This document shows, one piece after another, positions 30,568 to 40,171 of a DNA stretch of 64,000 bases; the first letter of the stretch is position 1, and each line of letters begins with the position of its first letter. The notes under the pieces were generated by a model that did no database searches, was not told the DNA's origin, and was given only the letters and a program-made list of their open reading frames with translations. The stretch is from Sarocladium kiliense (lineage: Eukaryota > Ascomycota > Sordariomycetes > Hypocreales > Sarocladiaceae): NCBI GenBank assembly GCA_030734395.1, contig JAUZTG010000016.1:1922001-1986000 (forward strand), given 5' to 3'. A program made the position numbers and the translations under genes.

Positions 30568-31376
30568 GGAGTATGGAGGCCATGGCTGGAAATGGGTTCA
30601 CAGATAGTTTTCAAAACATACTTTAAATCGACTGTAAGATCAATAAGCCTATATCTCGTGTCATCATTCATTCCCAGGGTCAACAGCACAAAGCTCTGTG
30701 CCTCGAGAGCTTCGGCTTGACTTGGCCCACCTACGGCGGGATCCGAGCGCAAGAACGGGGCTCTCAGAAGTGACCAGGAGAATCTTCTAGCTCTGAATAG
30801 CTAGCTGCCTACTCATCTCGGTTCCAACAGTTTGATCAGTAGGCGGCTGAGCCGAAGGACCCGGATAATCCACACCCTAAGCATGTTGCAGCTGCCAAGA
30901 AGTGACTACAGCGGAAGGGAGAGGGACCCATGATGTGGAACCAGCTTCATGAAGCCACGCCGCCATACTAGCAGCGATGTTCATCTTATTGACATCTCTA
31001 CAGAGACCCCGATACCGGAGATCCCAAAGCAGCCACGATAGGATCCGGATCCAGGGGAGGCGTGTGTTGATTTGGGTTCAGTCTATCTACAAAGCCGGCG
31101 TTTACTGATGCAGCTGAACGAGATGCTCATTTACTCAACGTATGAGCGGTTATTTGTGGGTGTTCATGCATCTTGACGGGCTACGAGTGCTACTCTACGT
31201 GGATTCAAGGTGAACACTTCCCGTATTAAAGCTGGTCACCTCCGGAACCCGTCAGTAGATTTGATCTTGCTTCCCTTCTGCCCTCACCTAAGTTGAATCT
31301 TTGTACCTCTGCCTGACTGCACTCGTTACTTGCATTCGTTTCATCTACTACACTCGTTCACTCACCTCAAATCAAG
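30568..31376. other. Intergenic region between the two CFEM genes
   Basis: About 810 bases with the CFEM 1 terminator and CFEM 2 promoter. The last 60 bases are pyrimidine-rich. I see no SreA-type site or ORF. Confidence 0.5.
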
Positions 31377-32193
31377 ATGAAGTCCTTCACCTCTCTCCAG
31401 CTTGCCGCTGCTGGCATCGCTTCGCTCGCCGCTGTTGCTCAGGCTCAGTCTCTCTGCGCCGTCAACTGCTTCCAGAGTGTGATCACCGAGCACCCGCCAC
31501 TGGACTGCACTGAGGAGACCATGTACCTTTGCTTCTGCAAGAGCACCAGTCTTCAGGGCTACTTCATCGACTGCGCTTACGACGAGTGCGCCAATGAGGC
31601 CGAGGATACTGTAGCGTTTGGCGTGAACCTCTGCTCTGGTAAGTCCTGATCATGTCACTCCTTCTTGGTGGCTTGCCATGTCTGAAGCCCAGAATCTGAC
31701 TATGTTTTGTCACAGAGCTTGGTGCTCCTATCACTGTTCCTGCTCGCCCTACCACCACTGCTGCTCAGGAGACTCAGCCTACGTCCGATCCGGCGACTAC
31801 CACTTCGGATGTTGTTGAGACTTCTGCTGCTGCTGGCGAGTCTGAGACTTCGACCGAGGCTGAGGTCGAGCCTACCGCCGCTGTTACCTCTTCATCCGGC
31901 TCTGAGTACCCGGCTGCCTCTGAGTCTGGCGATGCTGAGTCAACTTATGCCGAGCACACTTACGTTGAGCCCAGCAAGTCTGAGGTCGTTCCCGAGGTCC
32001 AGCCTACACCTTCTGGTGACTTGACCACTCCTCCCGCCAACCAGCCCAGCGTCGTCGAGGCCATGGTACGTATACTTTCAAGAATCAGCTGAATTAATAG
32101 TGGCTAACCTCTCTGCAGGGTGTGAACGTCATGATTGCTCCTGGCCTTCTCACTGGTGCGGCTGCTGTTGTCGCTGCTTTCCAGCTTCTGTAG
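31377..32193 (+). CDS. CFEM-like GPI-type cell-surface protein 2, lacking the usual heme-ligand Asp
   Basis: Second eight-cysteine secreted protein. Exons 31377-31638, 31716-32065 and 32119-32193 give 228 residues. Signal peptide about 1-23 (LAAAGIASLAAVAQAQ). Cysteines: LCAVNC, LDC, YLCFC, DC, DEC and NLC, in CFEM spacing. The position three before the fourth cysteine is Met (CTEETMYLCFC) rather than Asp, so heme binding of the Csa2 kind is doubtful. A long Thr/Ser/Glu/Pro-rich stalk (about 90-205) follows, and the last 24 residues (GVNVMIAPGLLTGAAAVVAA...) form a GPI signal. It is about 23 percent longer in the stalk than CFEM 1. Adhesion or wall function is an equally good guess. Confidence 0.9.
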
Positions 32194-33518
32194 ACTGGCT
32201 CCATATGGATCAAACATTGAAATACGGACTGTAAAACTTTGTTGGGAGAATCGTAAACTACTTGTCAGTTAATGGAATTGGAGGATCTCATACGAATACC
32301 GGTCATTGAATTGACTTTTGAGGGTTCCGCAAAAGCTCAACCACTTATTGTTGTAATATACTCGAATATTTGGCAATTCCTTCAATTAATTGTAATACTT
32401 GTCTGGGAATCACGTTGTTCTTTTCTTTGCCCCTTGAATTTAGTTTGCTGTACATTACTCCTATTTATCGGCCCAGTTGAGCTTCGAACGTCTCAGTTAT
32501 GAAAATTTGTCACAGTTCTCCTTCACCCACCAGCTTAACGGCCGAGCTACCGCGTACTCAATTCGACATCATGCAACACATTCCGAAGGTAGCTCAGCTG
32601 GAAAAGCTATGCTCTTGGCAATATTGACTGATTGATAAAGAAATCAAGTGGAGATGAAGTGACTTTAGTTCATCTAGCCAACTGCAGAAAGGACCTAGTC
32701 CAAGCGAAAGTGGAGGGGGGGGGGGGGGGGGGGGGTGCGCTGAGATGGAACTGTCGAGAAAGGCACCAACTTCGCCGAGCTGCCCGTTGGAGGGCTTTGC
32801 GGAGATCGAAGAGAAGGGCGAGTTCGTGGCTTGAGCTCTCGGGCACAGAACAGCTCATTCCTGGCGGAGTGGGCTGTTGATTTCGAAAGGCCTGGCATGC
32901 ATGCCGAGTCATACCGATCCTGTTCCCGCTCTGTTGGGCCTGATAATCGTGTTGAAGGCTCGGCTCGCGTTAGTTGCCTATCTGATCCGCCGCTTGCCAC
33001 AGCTCAGGCTATCCTTAGAATTTAGAACAAAAGTCCTGATTACTGAGCCGTGAGGGAATGTTATACCCGCTGCGGCTGGCTTGATTAGGCTGCTTTAGCT
33101 GGCTTGTAAATACGAAAGTGTCCGATACCCTGGCCTTCGCGTGGATGAAAAGAGCAGTATTCTACGGAGTAGACAAGCAGGTTGTACAGGATTGCTCCGG
33201 TGGCGCACCCTTTTCTCTTGGGCATGGCGGCCGGCAACTTGGCTGAACGCCAGGTGGCGTCTGGGCTTCCCGTTTGACTAGAAGCATAGGAACATGGCCG
33301 TAGGTATATATTCGTCCCTCATCTCTCCAGCTTCTCTTGGACTGGTGTTTGAACTTTGACACCAAGTTCAGTCATATACATCCCAAGATCAACAAATCGG
33401 ACGCTCTCTTCCGTGTCCTCCAGTCCCACCAAAGCTCATCTCATTTATTTTCTAGCATCCGGGCAAACTTTCATCACCTCCTTAGTGCCATAATCCACCC
33501 ACGCGAGCCTCAGCCAAC
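32194..33518. other. Intergenic region with a 21-G homopolymer
   Basis: About 1.3 kb. Contains a run of 21 G, one TACGGAGTA 9-mer (33163-33171), and at 32590-32608 a tRNA-like A-box word without a matching B box. Pyrimidine-rich leader before the acetyltransferase gene. No real ORF. Confidence 0.5.
32715..32735 (+). repeat. Poly-G homopolymer, 21 bases
   Basis: Uninterrupted run of G. Likely unstable and able to form G-quadruplex-type structures; its length may also be a sequencing estimate. Confidence 0.9.
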
Positions 33519-34397
33519 ATGGTCTACGCAATTCTCCCGGCCTTGATCCCGGACATCGAAAAGGTCTACGATGTCTACTTCGCGGCTTTCAAGGGTGACA
33601 AGATGGGCAGGATCATGGTCGATCTCTTGTTCCCCGGAGGTACAGAAAGCGAGGAATTCCGGAAAGCGCATACTGCGGGGACTTTAGCTTGGTGGAACAC
33701 TTGTGGTGTTCAGTACACCTATAAGTGTGTTGATACAGAGACTGGCGAGATTGTCGGCATGGCTCTGGGAGATATCCTGATGCAGGGACGCACAGAGGAG
33801 GAGCGCAAGTTTCAGAGCGTCGGCTGGTTGGAGGGAGCACAAAGAGAGAGGGCTGATGCAGTTCTAAAGCCCCTGCATGAAGCCAGAGAGAAGCTGTTTG
33901 GTGGCCGGCCGCATATCTGTAAGTACAGCTACAGTGATCTTACTTGGGTCAAGATATTGTGGTATGCATCTACGGCTAACATGCCTTCACCTTCAGATGT
34001 CCATGTCATCGGAATTCATCCCAAGCACCAAGGCCGACAAGCTGGAGCCCTCTGGTGTAAGTGGGGTATGGACCTCAGCGACAGCCTCGGCCTGCCGCTA
34101 TACTTCGAAGCGTCGCCGTCGACCTACAAACTTTACGAGAAGATCGGATACGAGACTCTGGAAGATAAGATCGTGCACAGCCCCGAGGTCATGGGTACGG
34201 ATACACCGATTGAGGTCCCACTGATGGTCAAGATGCCCCGGGCTGCCGGGGGCATGACTTTCAAGGATTGGAGGGCGGCAGGATATCCAGCCTTCGGCAA
34301 GGCACAGGAGGGTGGCAAAGTTGTTAGTGTCGTGGAACCGAAGAGCAGTGTGACGCGGGACATCATTGTTACCGAGGTTCAGGAGGTCAAGGTGTAA
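33519..34397 (+). CDS. GNAT-family N-acetyltransferase
   Basis: Acetyl-CoA-dependent acyltransferase of unknown substrate, of a type common in filamentous fungi (PALIPDIEKVYDVYFAAFKG near the start, MGRIMVDLLFPGG, FRKAHTAGTLAWW). The acetyl-CoA loop is in VHVIGIHPKHQGRQAGALW, with Q/R-x-x-G/A-type HQGRQAGA. Best model: exons 33519-33918 and 33997-34397 (266 residues), since gtaagt...cag brackets a 78-base intron whose removal gives PHIYVHVIGIHP, the family pattern. The intron is a multiple of three with no stop, so an unspliced form would encode 292 residues. No signal peptide. Nothing links it directly to its iron-related neighbours. Confidence 0.88.
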   Translation: MVYAILPALIPDIEKVYDVYFAAFKGDKMGRIMVDLLFPGGTESEEFRKAHTAGTLAWWNTCGVQYTYKCVDTETGEIVGMALGDILMQGRTEEERKFQSVGWLEGAQRERADAVLKPLHEAREKLFGGRPHICKYSYSDLTWVKILWYASTANMPSPSDVHVIGIHPKHQGRQAGALWCKWGMDLSDSLGLPLYFEASPSTYKLYEKIGYETLEDKIVHSPEVMGTDTPIEVPLMVKMPRAAGGMTFKDWRAAGYPAFGKAQEGGKVVSVVEPKSSVTRDIIVTEVQEVKV

Positions 34398-35247
34398 GTG
34401 TATATGGGATCGCTAAGCTAGCCGAACATACGAAGCGCTGTCTGTCATTTCTCCCAAGCTTGTTTCCAGGGTTTTACTTTCCAATAGTACATCTACTTGA
34501 CTTTGAAAACTTTTCACGAGTCTCCTCTTAGAGCTCTGTGGATGAGTTGACCTCTCCTGAAGTTGAATTCCGTCAACTTGGCTAGCCTTGCATGTGCTCC
34601 ATACCCATGTGTCGCTAATGTGTCAATCCTCGGATCGGGAAACGAGACGAACCAAGCTTGGCAGCAAAGCGGGTCCTTTGAAGCGAGTGCAACGCCGAGT
34701 CGACGTTGAAAGAGTCCTACTGTTGGACTATGTTTGCGAGTGGAGAGGGTGTGAGTGGCGCCCGGGTGAGGCAATTTCCTCCTTCTAGTCTCGGCCCCTG
34801 ATCATGGGCTTCGGATGCCACACGTTAAGGTTCCCAGTTCGGCTAACAACGCCAAGTAGAGTTATCTGATCATCTGATAAGATCCGCGTCCACTTGGCGA
34901 ACGCCACACCTGAAGCTGAAGGAGGGTCGCTGGAGGCTTTATCGCTCGCCACATGCACACCCCTCCTTTCATTTCAAATCTGCAGTTCCGTCAAGGAATA
35001 TTCGTTTTTCACAAGACGTGGCAGGCCTGGGGGCGTCTTTTGGTACTTCTCTCCCGCTTCAACCTAGACCGATAGCGGAGGAGGTAGTTAGCTGCCGAAT
35101 ACGAATCCTGTAAATTTCAGACTCAGATGTCTCGTGCACTGCATTCTCGGGTGATAGGCTACCGACGGGCTCCCAGGGTCCAGCAGTCGTGCTGCTCCTG
35201 GAATTCTCATAGAATCTCGATCATCGCCTGTGGTCTTTGCAGTCACC
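34398..35247. other. Intergenic: upstream region of the FSP1-like oxidoreductase
   Basis: About 850 bases. Its main feature is the nested palindrome with two GATA sites listed separately, 367 bases before the oxidoreductase ATG. No real ORF. Confidence 0.55.
34850..34899. promoter_or_regulatory. Nested palindrome with two inverted ATCWGATAA GATA sites
   Basis: The core TTATCTGATCATCTGATAA (34862-34880) is two SreA-consensus sites in opposite orientation, ATCAGATAA on the - strand and ATCTGATAA on the + strand, one base apart. Outer arms CGCCAAGT (34850-34857) and ACTTGGCG (34892-34899) are perfect inverted repeats. Such a composite is unlikely by chance and looks like a dimer or repressor site. 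Iron control of the next gene is inference; a nitrogen GATA factor could also bind. Confidence 0.6.
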
Positions 35248-36704
35248 ATGTTGTCAAAGATAGCCAAGGCAATTCTCTTCCTGAAGCTTGTAGCATACTC
35301 GCTGGGCCTGCTCATAGACAACGTCAAACGCAATCGAGCAGCGCGTGCTCTTGAATCCGCAGACGCGAAGCGAGTCGCTTCCCCATCGAAAGATCCTAGT
35401 GTCACCTCCCACCCGCGAAATATCGTCATCGTAGGCGCTTCATTCTCTGGGTACCATGCTGCGCGTCTAATCGCGTCCTCAATACCGGTCGATGGGTCCT
35501 GGAATATCATCATCATCGAGCCGAATCAACACTACCAGTTCACATGGACTCTTCCCAGATTCTGTGTCATCGAAGGGCACGAAGAGAAGACGTTCATCCC
35601 TTACGGTCCTTACTTGCCGGAGAGAGGACGAGATATTGTGCGCTGGGTCCACCATCATGCCTCAAAGATTGGCAAGACGTCTGTTACTATCCAGCAAACT
35701 GGCGAAGAGATTCCCTACGAGTATCTTGTCATCGCAACCGGCTCCGGCGTAGGCCTCCAACTTCCCTCTCGTGTAGGTGCACAAGACAAGAAGAAGGGGT
35801 CAGAGCTACTGCGGCAGATGCAACAGAACATCCAGGCGGCAGGGAAGCTGGTTGTCATCGGAGGTGGTGCTGCAGGTGTCGAGCTCGCAACCGATGCCAA
35901 GGAACGATACCCTGAGAAAAGCGTCACTTTGGTTCACTCTCGGAGCGCAGTTATGCACCGTTTTGGGCCAGAGCTGCAGGCTGAAGCTCTCAAGGGTCTT
36001 CAGGACCTGGGAGTCGTGGTCATTCTGGAGGAACGAGGTAAACTGCAGGACAATGAACCAGGGGTTTTGACGCTGCAGTCCGGGCGGAAAATCGAATTTG
36101 ATTTCTGCGTAAGATGACATTGTATCGCCATATTTCTTCCACCATTCGCTAACAACCACTATAGGTAAACTGCGGTGGCCAAAGACCATCTTCACAACTC
36201 CTCCGAGATCTCGCTCCGTGGACCATCACCGAAGCAGGACATATTCGGGTGAAGAACACGCTTCAGATCGATGAAGCCTCACTCTCGAACATTTACGCCT
36301 GTGGTGATGTTGCACAGACCGGTGTACGGAACCCCAACGCCAGGGCGGCGATGAAGCAAGCCCAATATGTTGCCGACAACGTGGTGCTCGCCGTTCAAGG
36401 CAAAGAGCCGACGAAGTATTACACGCCAACATGGGCTGATGGAGTTATCAAGTTGACGCTGGGATTGGTAAGTTGAGACTCTTACGGGCTAGCATTCAAG
36501 CGTCGGAAACCCGATGTATCCATTTGGCTAACGTGAGGCGAAATCTTGTAGAGCAAATCGGTTACTCATTTCTGGAATGGAAAAACGGAACTGTTGATGC
36601 GTAGCAAGGAAAAAGACGAGACGTTGATGATCGCCCAAGTGTGGACTCACATGGGTGCCACGCCATATGAGGACGTTGGCGATGCTGGCAAGCAAGGGTG
36701 TTGA
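35248..36704 (+). CDS. FSP1/AIF-like FAD-dependent NAD(P)H oxidoreductase
   Basis: Flavoprotein of the AIFM2/FSP1 and NDH-2 type, which passes electrons from NAD(P)H to quinones or other acceptors. Exons 35248-36108, 36165-36467 and 36552-36704 give 438 residues. Residues 1-25 (MLSKIAKAILFLKLVAYSLGLL) form a hydrophobic anchor or signal. FAD-binding motif GASFSG (63-68, following IVIV), NAD(P)-binding GGGAAG (205-210, in VVIGGGAAGVELATDA) and the FAD-contact IYACGDVAQTG near the end are all present, as is ATGSG (164-168). The C-terminal TLMIAQVWTHMGATPYED is family-typical. An in-frame GTG lies upstream, but the ATG has context caccATG. The upstream palindrome suggests GATA control. Confidence 0.9.
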
Positions 36705-37190
36705 TGAGCATCGGTTTGTATGGCAGCGTTGATAAAAACGCGGCCTCCCCGATCGGCTTTTGAGCCATACATCACGTCAAACAAAGGTCCCTGCCTCAGC
36801 ATTCACTACTATGCTGTGTGGGATTCTCTTTGAATCGTTGCTAGGAAATGCTCGAGGATGCAGCGGCTGCGAGCCAGACAGGTACATAGACAGACTTTTG
36901 AGGCCATGCAGTGTATAAACAGTTAGACAAGTCGTTGAAAGGCAAAGAAAATTCCGATGGTGTTTAGACTTGGGCCTGATAACATGACCCTGACTTATCC
37001 CAATCATGATCTCAGGTAGATAGTGTGCCATTCTAGCCTTTGATGCCTATCTGTAGAATCCAACGTGAGTGAGATCTATACTCAAAGCTTGAGCCTTGCC
37101 AAGTAGTGCCCGTGCGACTAAAAAGCATTGTTGCCCACTTCTGATAGTACACAGGTCCTAACCTGGTTTACCGTAGTATATTGGGTCGTA
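36705..37190. other. Convergent 3' intergenic region
   Basis: About 490 bases between convergent stop codons; nothing seen beyond expected 3' ends. Confidence 0.5.
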
Positions 37191-38585
37191 TCAGAAGCGG
37201 GCTCCAAAGCCGAAGATCAAGATTATAGCGCCTAGTCCAATCGCTACTGCTGCTCCTGGAACACCAATGTAAGGCACTACCCTCACTGGCACGAACCATG
37301 AATATTTGCTGTCAAAGCGGGCTGGCGAGTACACCATCCAGGGTCCTGTCAAGGTGAACCATGTAGCCAACCAAATGAATCCCACAGCTTTGTGCCAGGC
37401 CGGCACTGGCTCATCTTCCTTGCGCGATGCTGATCCGGATACCGATCTCCACATGGCTTGTACGGCATCTTCTAGCATGATACCAATTGCAGAGGCCAAA
37501 AAGAACGCAATAGTTGGCAGATACGCTGAGGACTGGTAGTTTGGGTCGTACCATGCTGCAATCGCATGGGCTACACCAGAGAGTAGGAAAACGAGAGTGA
37601 TGTTCAAATAGCGTTCAAACACCGAGGGTGTTGGAAGCCTCAAGAGTCGGCGCGTCGTGAAGTTGCTGATCGTTGTGAGCGGTCGACGCACATACTGATG
37701 CCAGGTTTTACTACCGACAAGTCAATCAGCTGCTTGGCGACAAGTCCTCCAGCTTCCTGATTAAACAGAGGAATACCCACCCCCAAAAAGAGCGAATCGA
37801 GTAGATGTCTCTCACTGTCCCAGACGAAGGGGGCCATGATGTAGGTTCACTCATACCTAGCGCTACTGACACCACAGATACAGTTCTGAAGATCAAGTCA
37901 AGGAACACCCTTGTAGGGCCCATCCAGAGGCAAATCCTGCGATAAAGCGATGTGCCCATTGGTCAGCGCTTAAGTCGCGATAGACAAACTCGAGGTCACT
38001 GCCCATTGTGGCAAACTTCTCATCAGGACCTTGCTGGAGAGCTCCCTCGTATACCAAGTCAAGAAGAAGCCACTGCCATGATATAATGGCCAGCTGACGC
38101 ACGATGAATCGTGCTCGGTCTGGCTTGCCACCGTCACCAGAGGCGCTAAGAAAACCTGGATGAGCATTGATCCTCTTGACTTGCCATGACGTGCCGATCC
38201 CGCGTAGGTTGTAGAAGAAGCCAACTGTTCGAAAGACTCTAATGGTGAGGCCATCGATTGCTTCATAGACTTTCCCTTGCTCCAGCTCTTCTGAATCTGG
38301 CCAGAGAAAAATGAAGACACTCAGAAGATGCTGAGTCTCGATCATGAACATACCACCAAGAACATTGCGAACTGAGAAGGCGGAAGAGCAGCTGAGAAGG
38401 TCCTTGAGAAGGTTATGAAGCAAGAAGAGGCAGCAAGGAATCCAAGCGAGGCGAAGAACAGAGGACTTTGGCGTGGCGACGAGCAGCAGTGCTGATGGGA
38501 ACATGATGAGCGACCATTGCAAAATCCAGTAGGGTGCATGTTGGAACAAGTCGGGCAAATCAAGCCCTGGAACTGTGATCACCAT
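37191..38585 (-). CDS. Wax-synthase-like membrane O-acyltransferase (Tri7 type), apparent frameshift
   Basis: Polytopic membrane acyltransferase of the wax-synthase domain family that esterifies hydroxyl groups in lipids or secondary metabolites. Model: 38585 to 37781, intron 37780-37711, then 37710-37191. The join gives RSFWGKTWHQYVRRPL, carrying the conserved active-site WHQ block. Other landmarks: FYNLRGIGTSWQVK, LSADQWAHRFIAGF, SVALGMSEPTSWPPSSG and LLSGVAHAIAAW. Around 37916-37921 the frame changes: FIAGFASGWA is in one frame and PTRVFLDLIFRTVSVV in another, as if one C were missing from a GGGCCC run. As read, translation would stop after ASGWALQGCSLT. This is either a pseudogene, a sequencing error, or a splice event I cannot see. 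Normal length would be about 441 residues. Confidence 0.75.
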
Positions 38586-40171
38586 GGTCGCTAAATTGTG
38601 TAGCTTCCGCAATCGCTAGCTTGATACGTTGTGAGGATCAAAGGAAGGACTCGGTACCGCGCAACAGAGGGCAAGATGTCGCATTATGTATTGCTCGTGG
38701 ATAATCAGGCAAGATACGGGTTCAGGCTTGGAATACCATCTTTCGTCTCCGAAGGAGAGACCGAAGGAGGCAGATAGGCCAAAGCTCATGTCAGCCCCGC
38801 ACGGCGCATCCTGCAATGCATAGACAGAGCCCCAAGTGGTCGTGAGCCAGAAGGCCGAGACTTCGTGCATATGTCCTGGTACTTATAGCCTGAATCGAAC
38901 TCATGTATCGAAACGTATAGCGAGTGATTACGCTGAAGTCAACAGCAATTTCTCAGGCTCCAAGATTGCGCTTCTGTCAAACTTGAATTCTTTAGGCTTC
39001 TGTGAAGCATTTCAGCATTTGTGTCAGCATGCCGAAGCATCCCAGAATCCTGGTACAGCCCAAGGCTCACAATCCTTTGCTTGTGGGGGCAGATGGTCCA
39101 GGAAACCCGGGATTGGGGGATATACGACTTGGGTGTACAGTCACGTACGATTGGTCTTCAGTACGAGTACATTCTCCGAGCTCTTTCAACTCTTTTCACT
39201 TGGAGCTCAAAGCTGTCAGCCACAGACTGATGGCTGTGAGATCTTTCCGTGAAGGGCCGTGGGTTGCAACCATTCCGCCATGCTGTGTTCCGACTGGCGA
39301 GGACGGCTCTTGACAGAAAACGCCTCTGTGTATGGATCTAAAACATCATTTATCGCGTGGCGATGGACCATCGCGATCGAATTTGTCCGCCTGCGAACGC
39401 GTCGAAGAGCTTGCAGGTCTCGTTTGCTGCACCGGAACATGCAGCGATGCGCATATGCACTAAGGATAGTGGTATCACCATGCGACATCACTATGCGAAT
39501 GATGTCGGAGACGGCTGAATCAACAAGAGACGGATTTGGTAGCCAGTCTCACTCCGCTTCAAAATGTTGTAACTGACAGTGAAGATGTACCTTCGCGTTC
39601 GCTCATACCTCTCATGACCAGCCGCCAAGATCACGTGATGCTCGCGGAGTCGAGCATGCCGAGTTTCACGGTCATTAGGTAAGCAGCCGAGACCCGCGAT
39701 CGTAGCCTTGCTACCGTAGCTGCTCCACGCTTCGAGCTACTGTGCCTGATGCTGAGCAAACACGCGAATCGCCTCATCTCCAAGCCCTGCGCGACTGTGC
39801 TTGAATCGCTGCCGACATTGATGCGACATCACACAGCGCTACTTCGACCTCTTGTTTGTCATTTTGAAGCCAGAGGCACTTCCTGCAACCTGTGAACAGA
39901 CCCGACTCTCCCTTCCAACGCTCTTTGTTCGTTTGTACGCCTCTCCCCATCTCTGGTTTTTCTTCGCAGCCGCCTTGCCGTTTGTCTCGCTCTTCCTCAT
40001 GCCTGCTCAATCGAGGCGGCTTCAAGCATGAGCCTGTTCACTTCGACGTCGTTTTTCAACCGTTCACCCACTGATAATCTCGCCTCCGCGGGCAACAGCC
40101 TTTCTCTTTCAGCACCGATAGCGCGACCTCAAATGATATAGTCCTCAACGCCGACACACTTGTCGAGAGCA
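38586..40171. other. Divergent intergenic region between the acyltransferase and THO2
   Basis: About 1.6 kb. A TCACGTGA octamer lies at 39631-39638, 534 bases before the THO2 ATG. The final 300 bases are pyrimidine-rich like a leader. The ORFs here have no family resemblance. Confidence 0.5.

Noticed and set aside
32530..32610. tRNA-like words: GGTAGCTCAGCTGG on the + strand and GGTAGCTCGGCCGTTAAGC on the - strand
   Set aside because: They fit an A box, but no T-arm with pairing stems follows on either strand; the candidate GTTCGAA on the - strand has no matching stem. At most a decayed tRNA piece.
37880..37911. A 23-base GT-AG segment that would restore the acyltransferase frame
   Set aside because: Far below the minimum size of fungal introns (about 40 bases) and it would remove conserved FLDLIF residues; a one-base indel is simpler.
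38616..38870. 84-codon ORF just upstream of the acyltransferase on the same strand
   Set aside because: No similarity to known N-terminal extensions of the family, and no good splice link; likely promoter sequence.
38878..38900. GAGTTCGATTC word on the - strand resembling a tRNA B box
   Set aside because: Flanking bases do not form a T-stem and no A box lies at the right distance.
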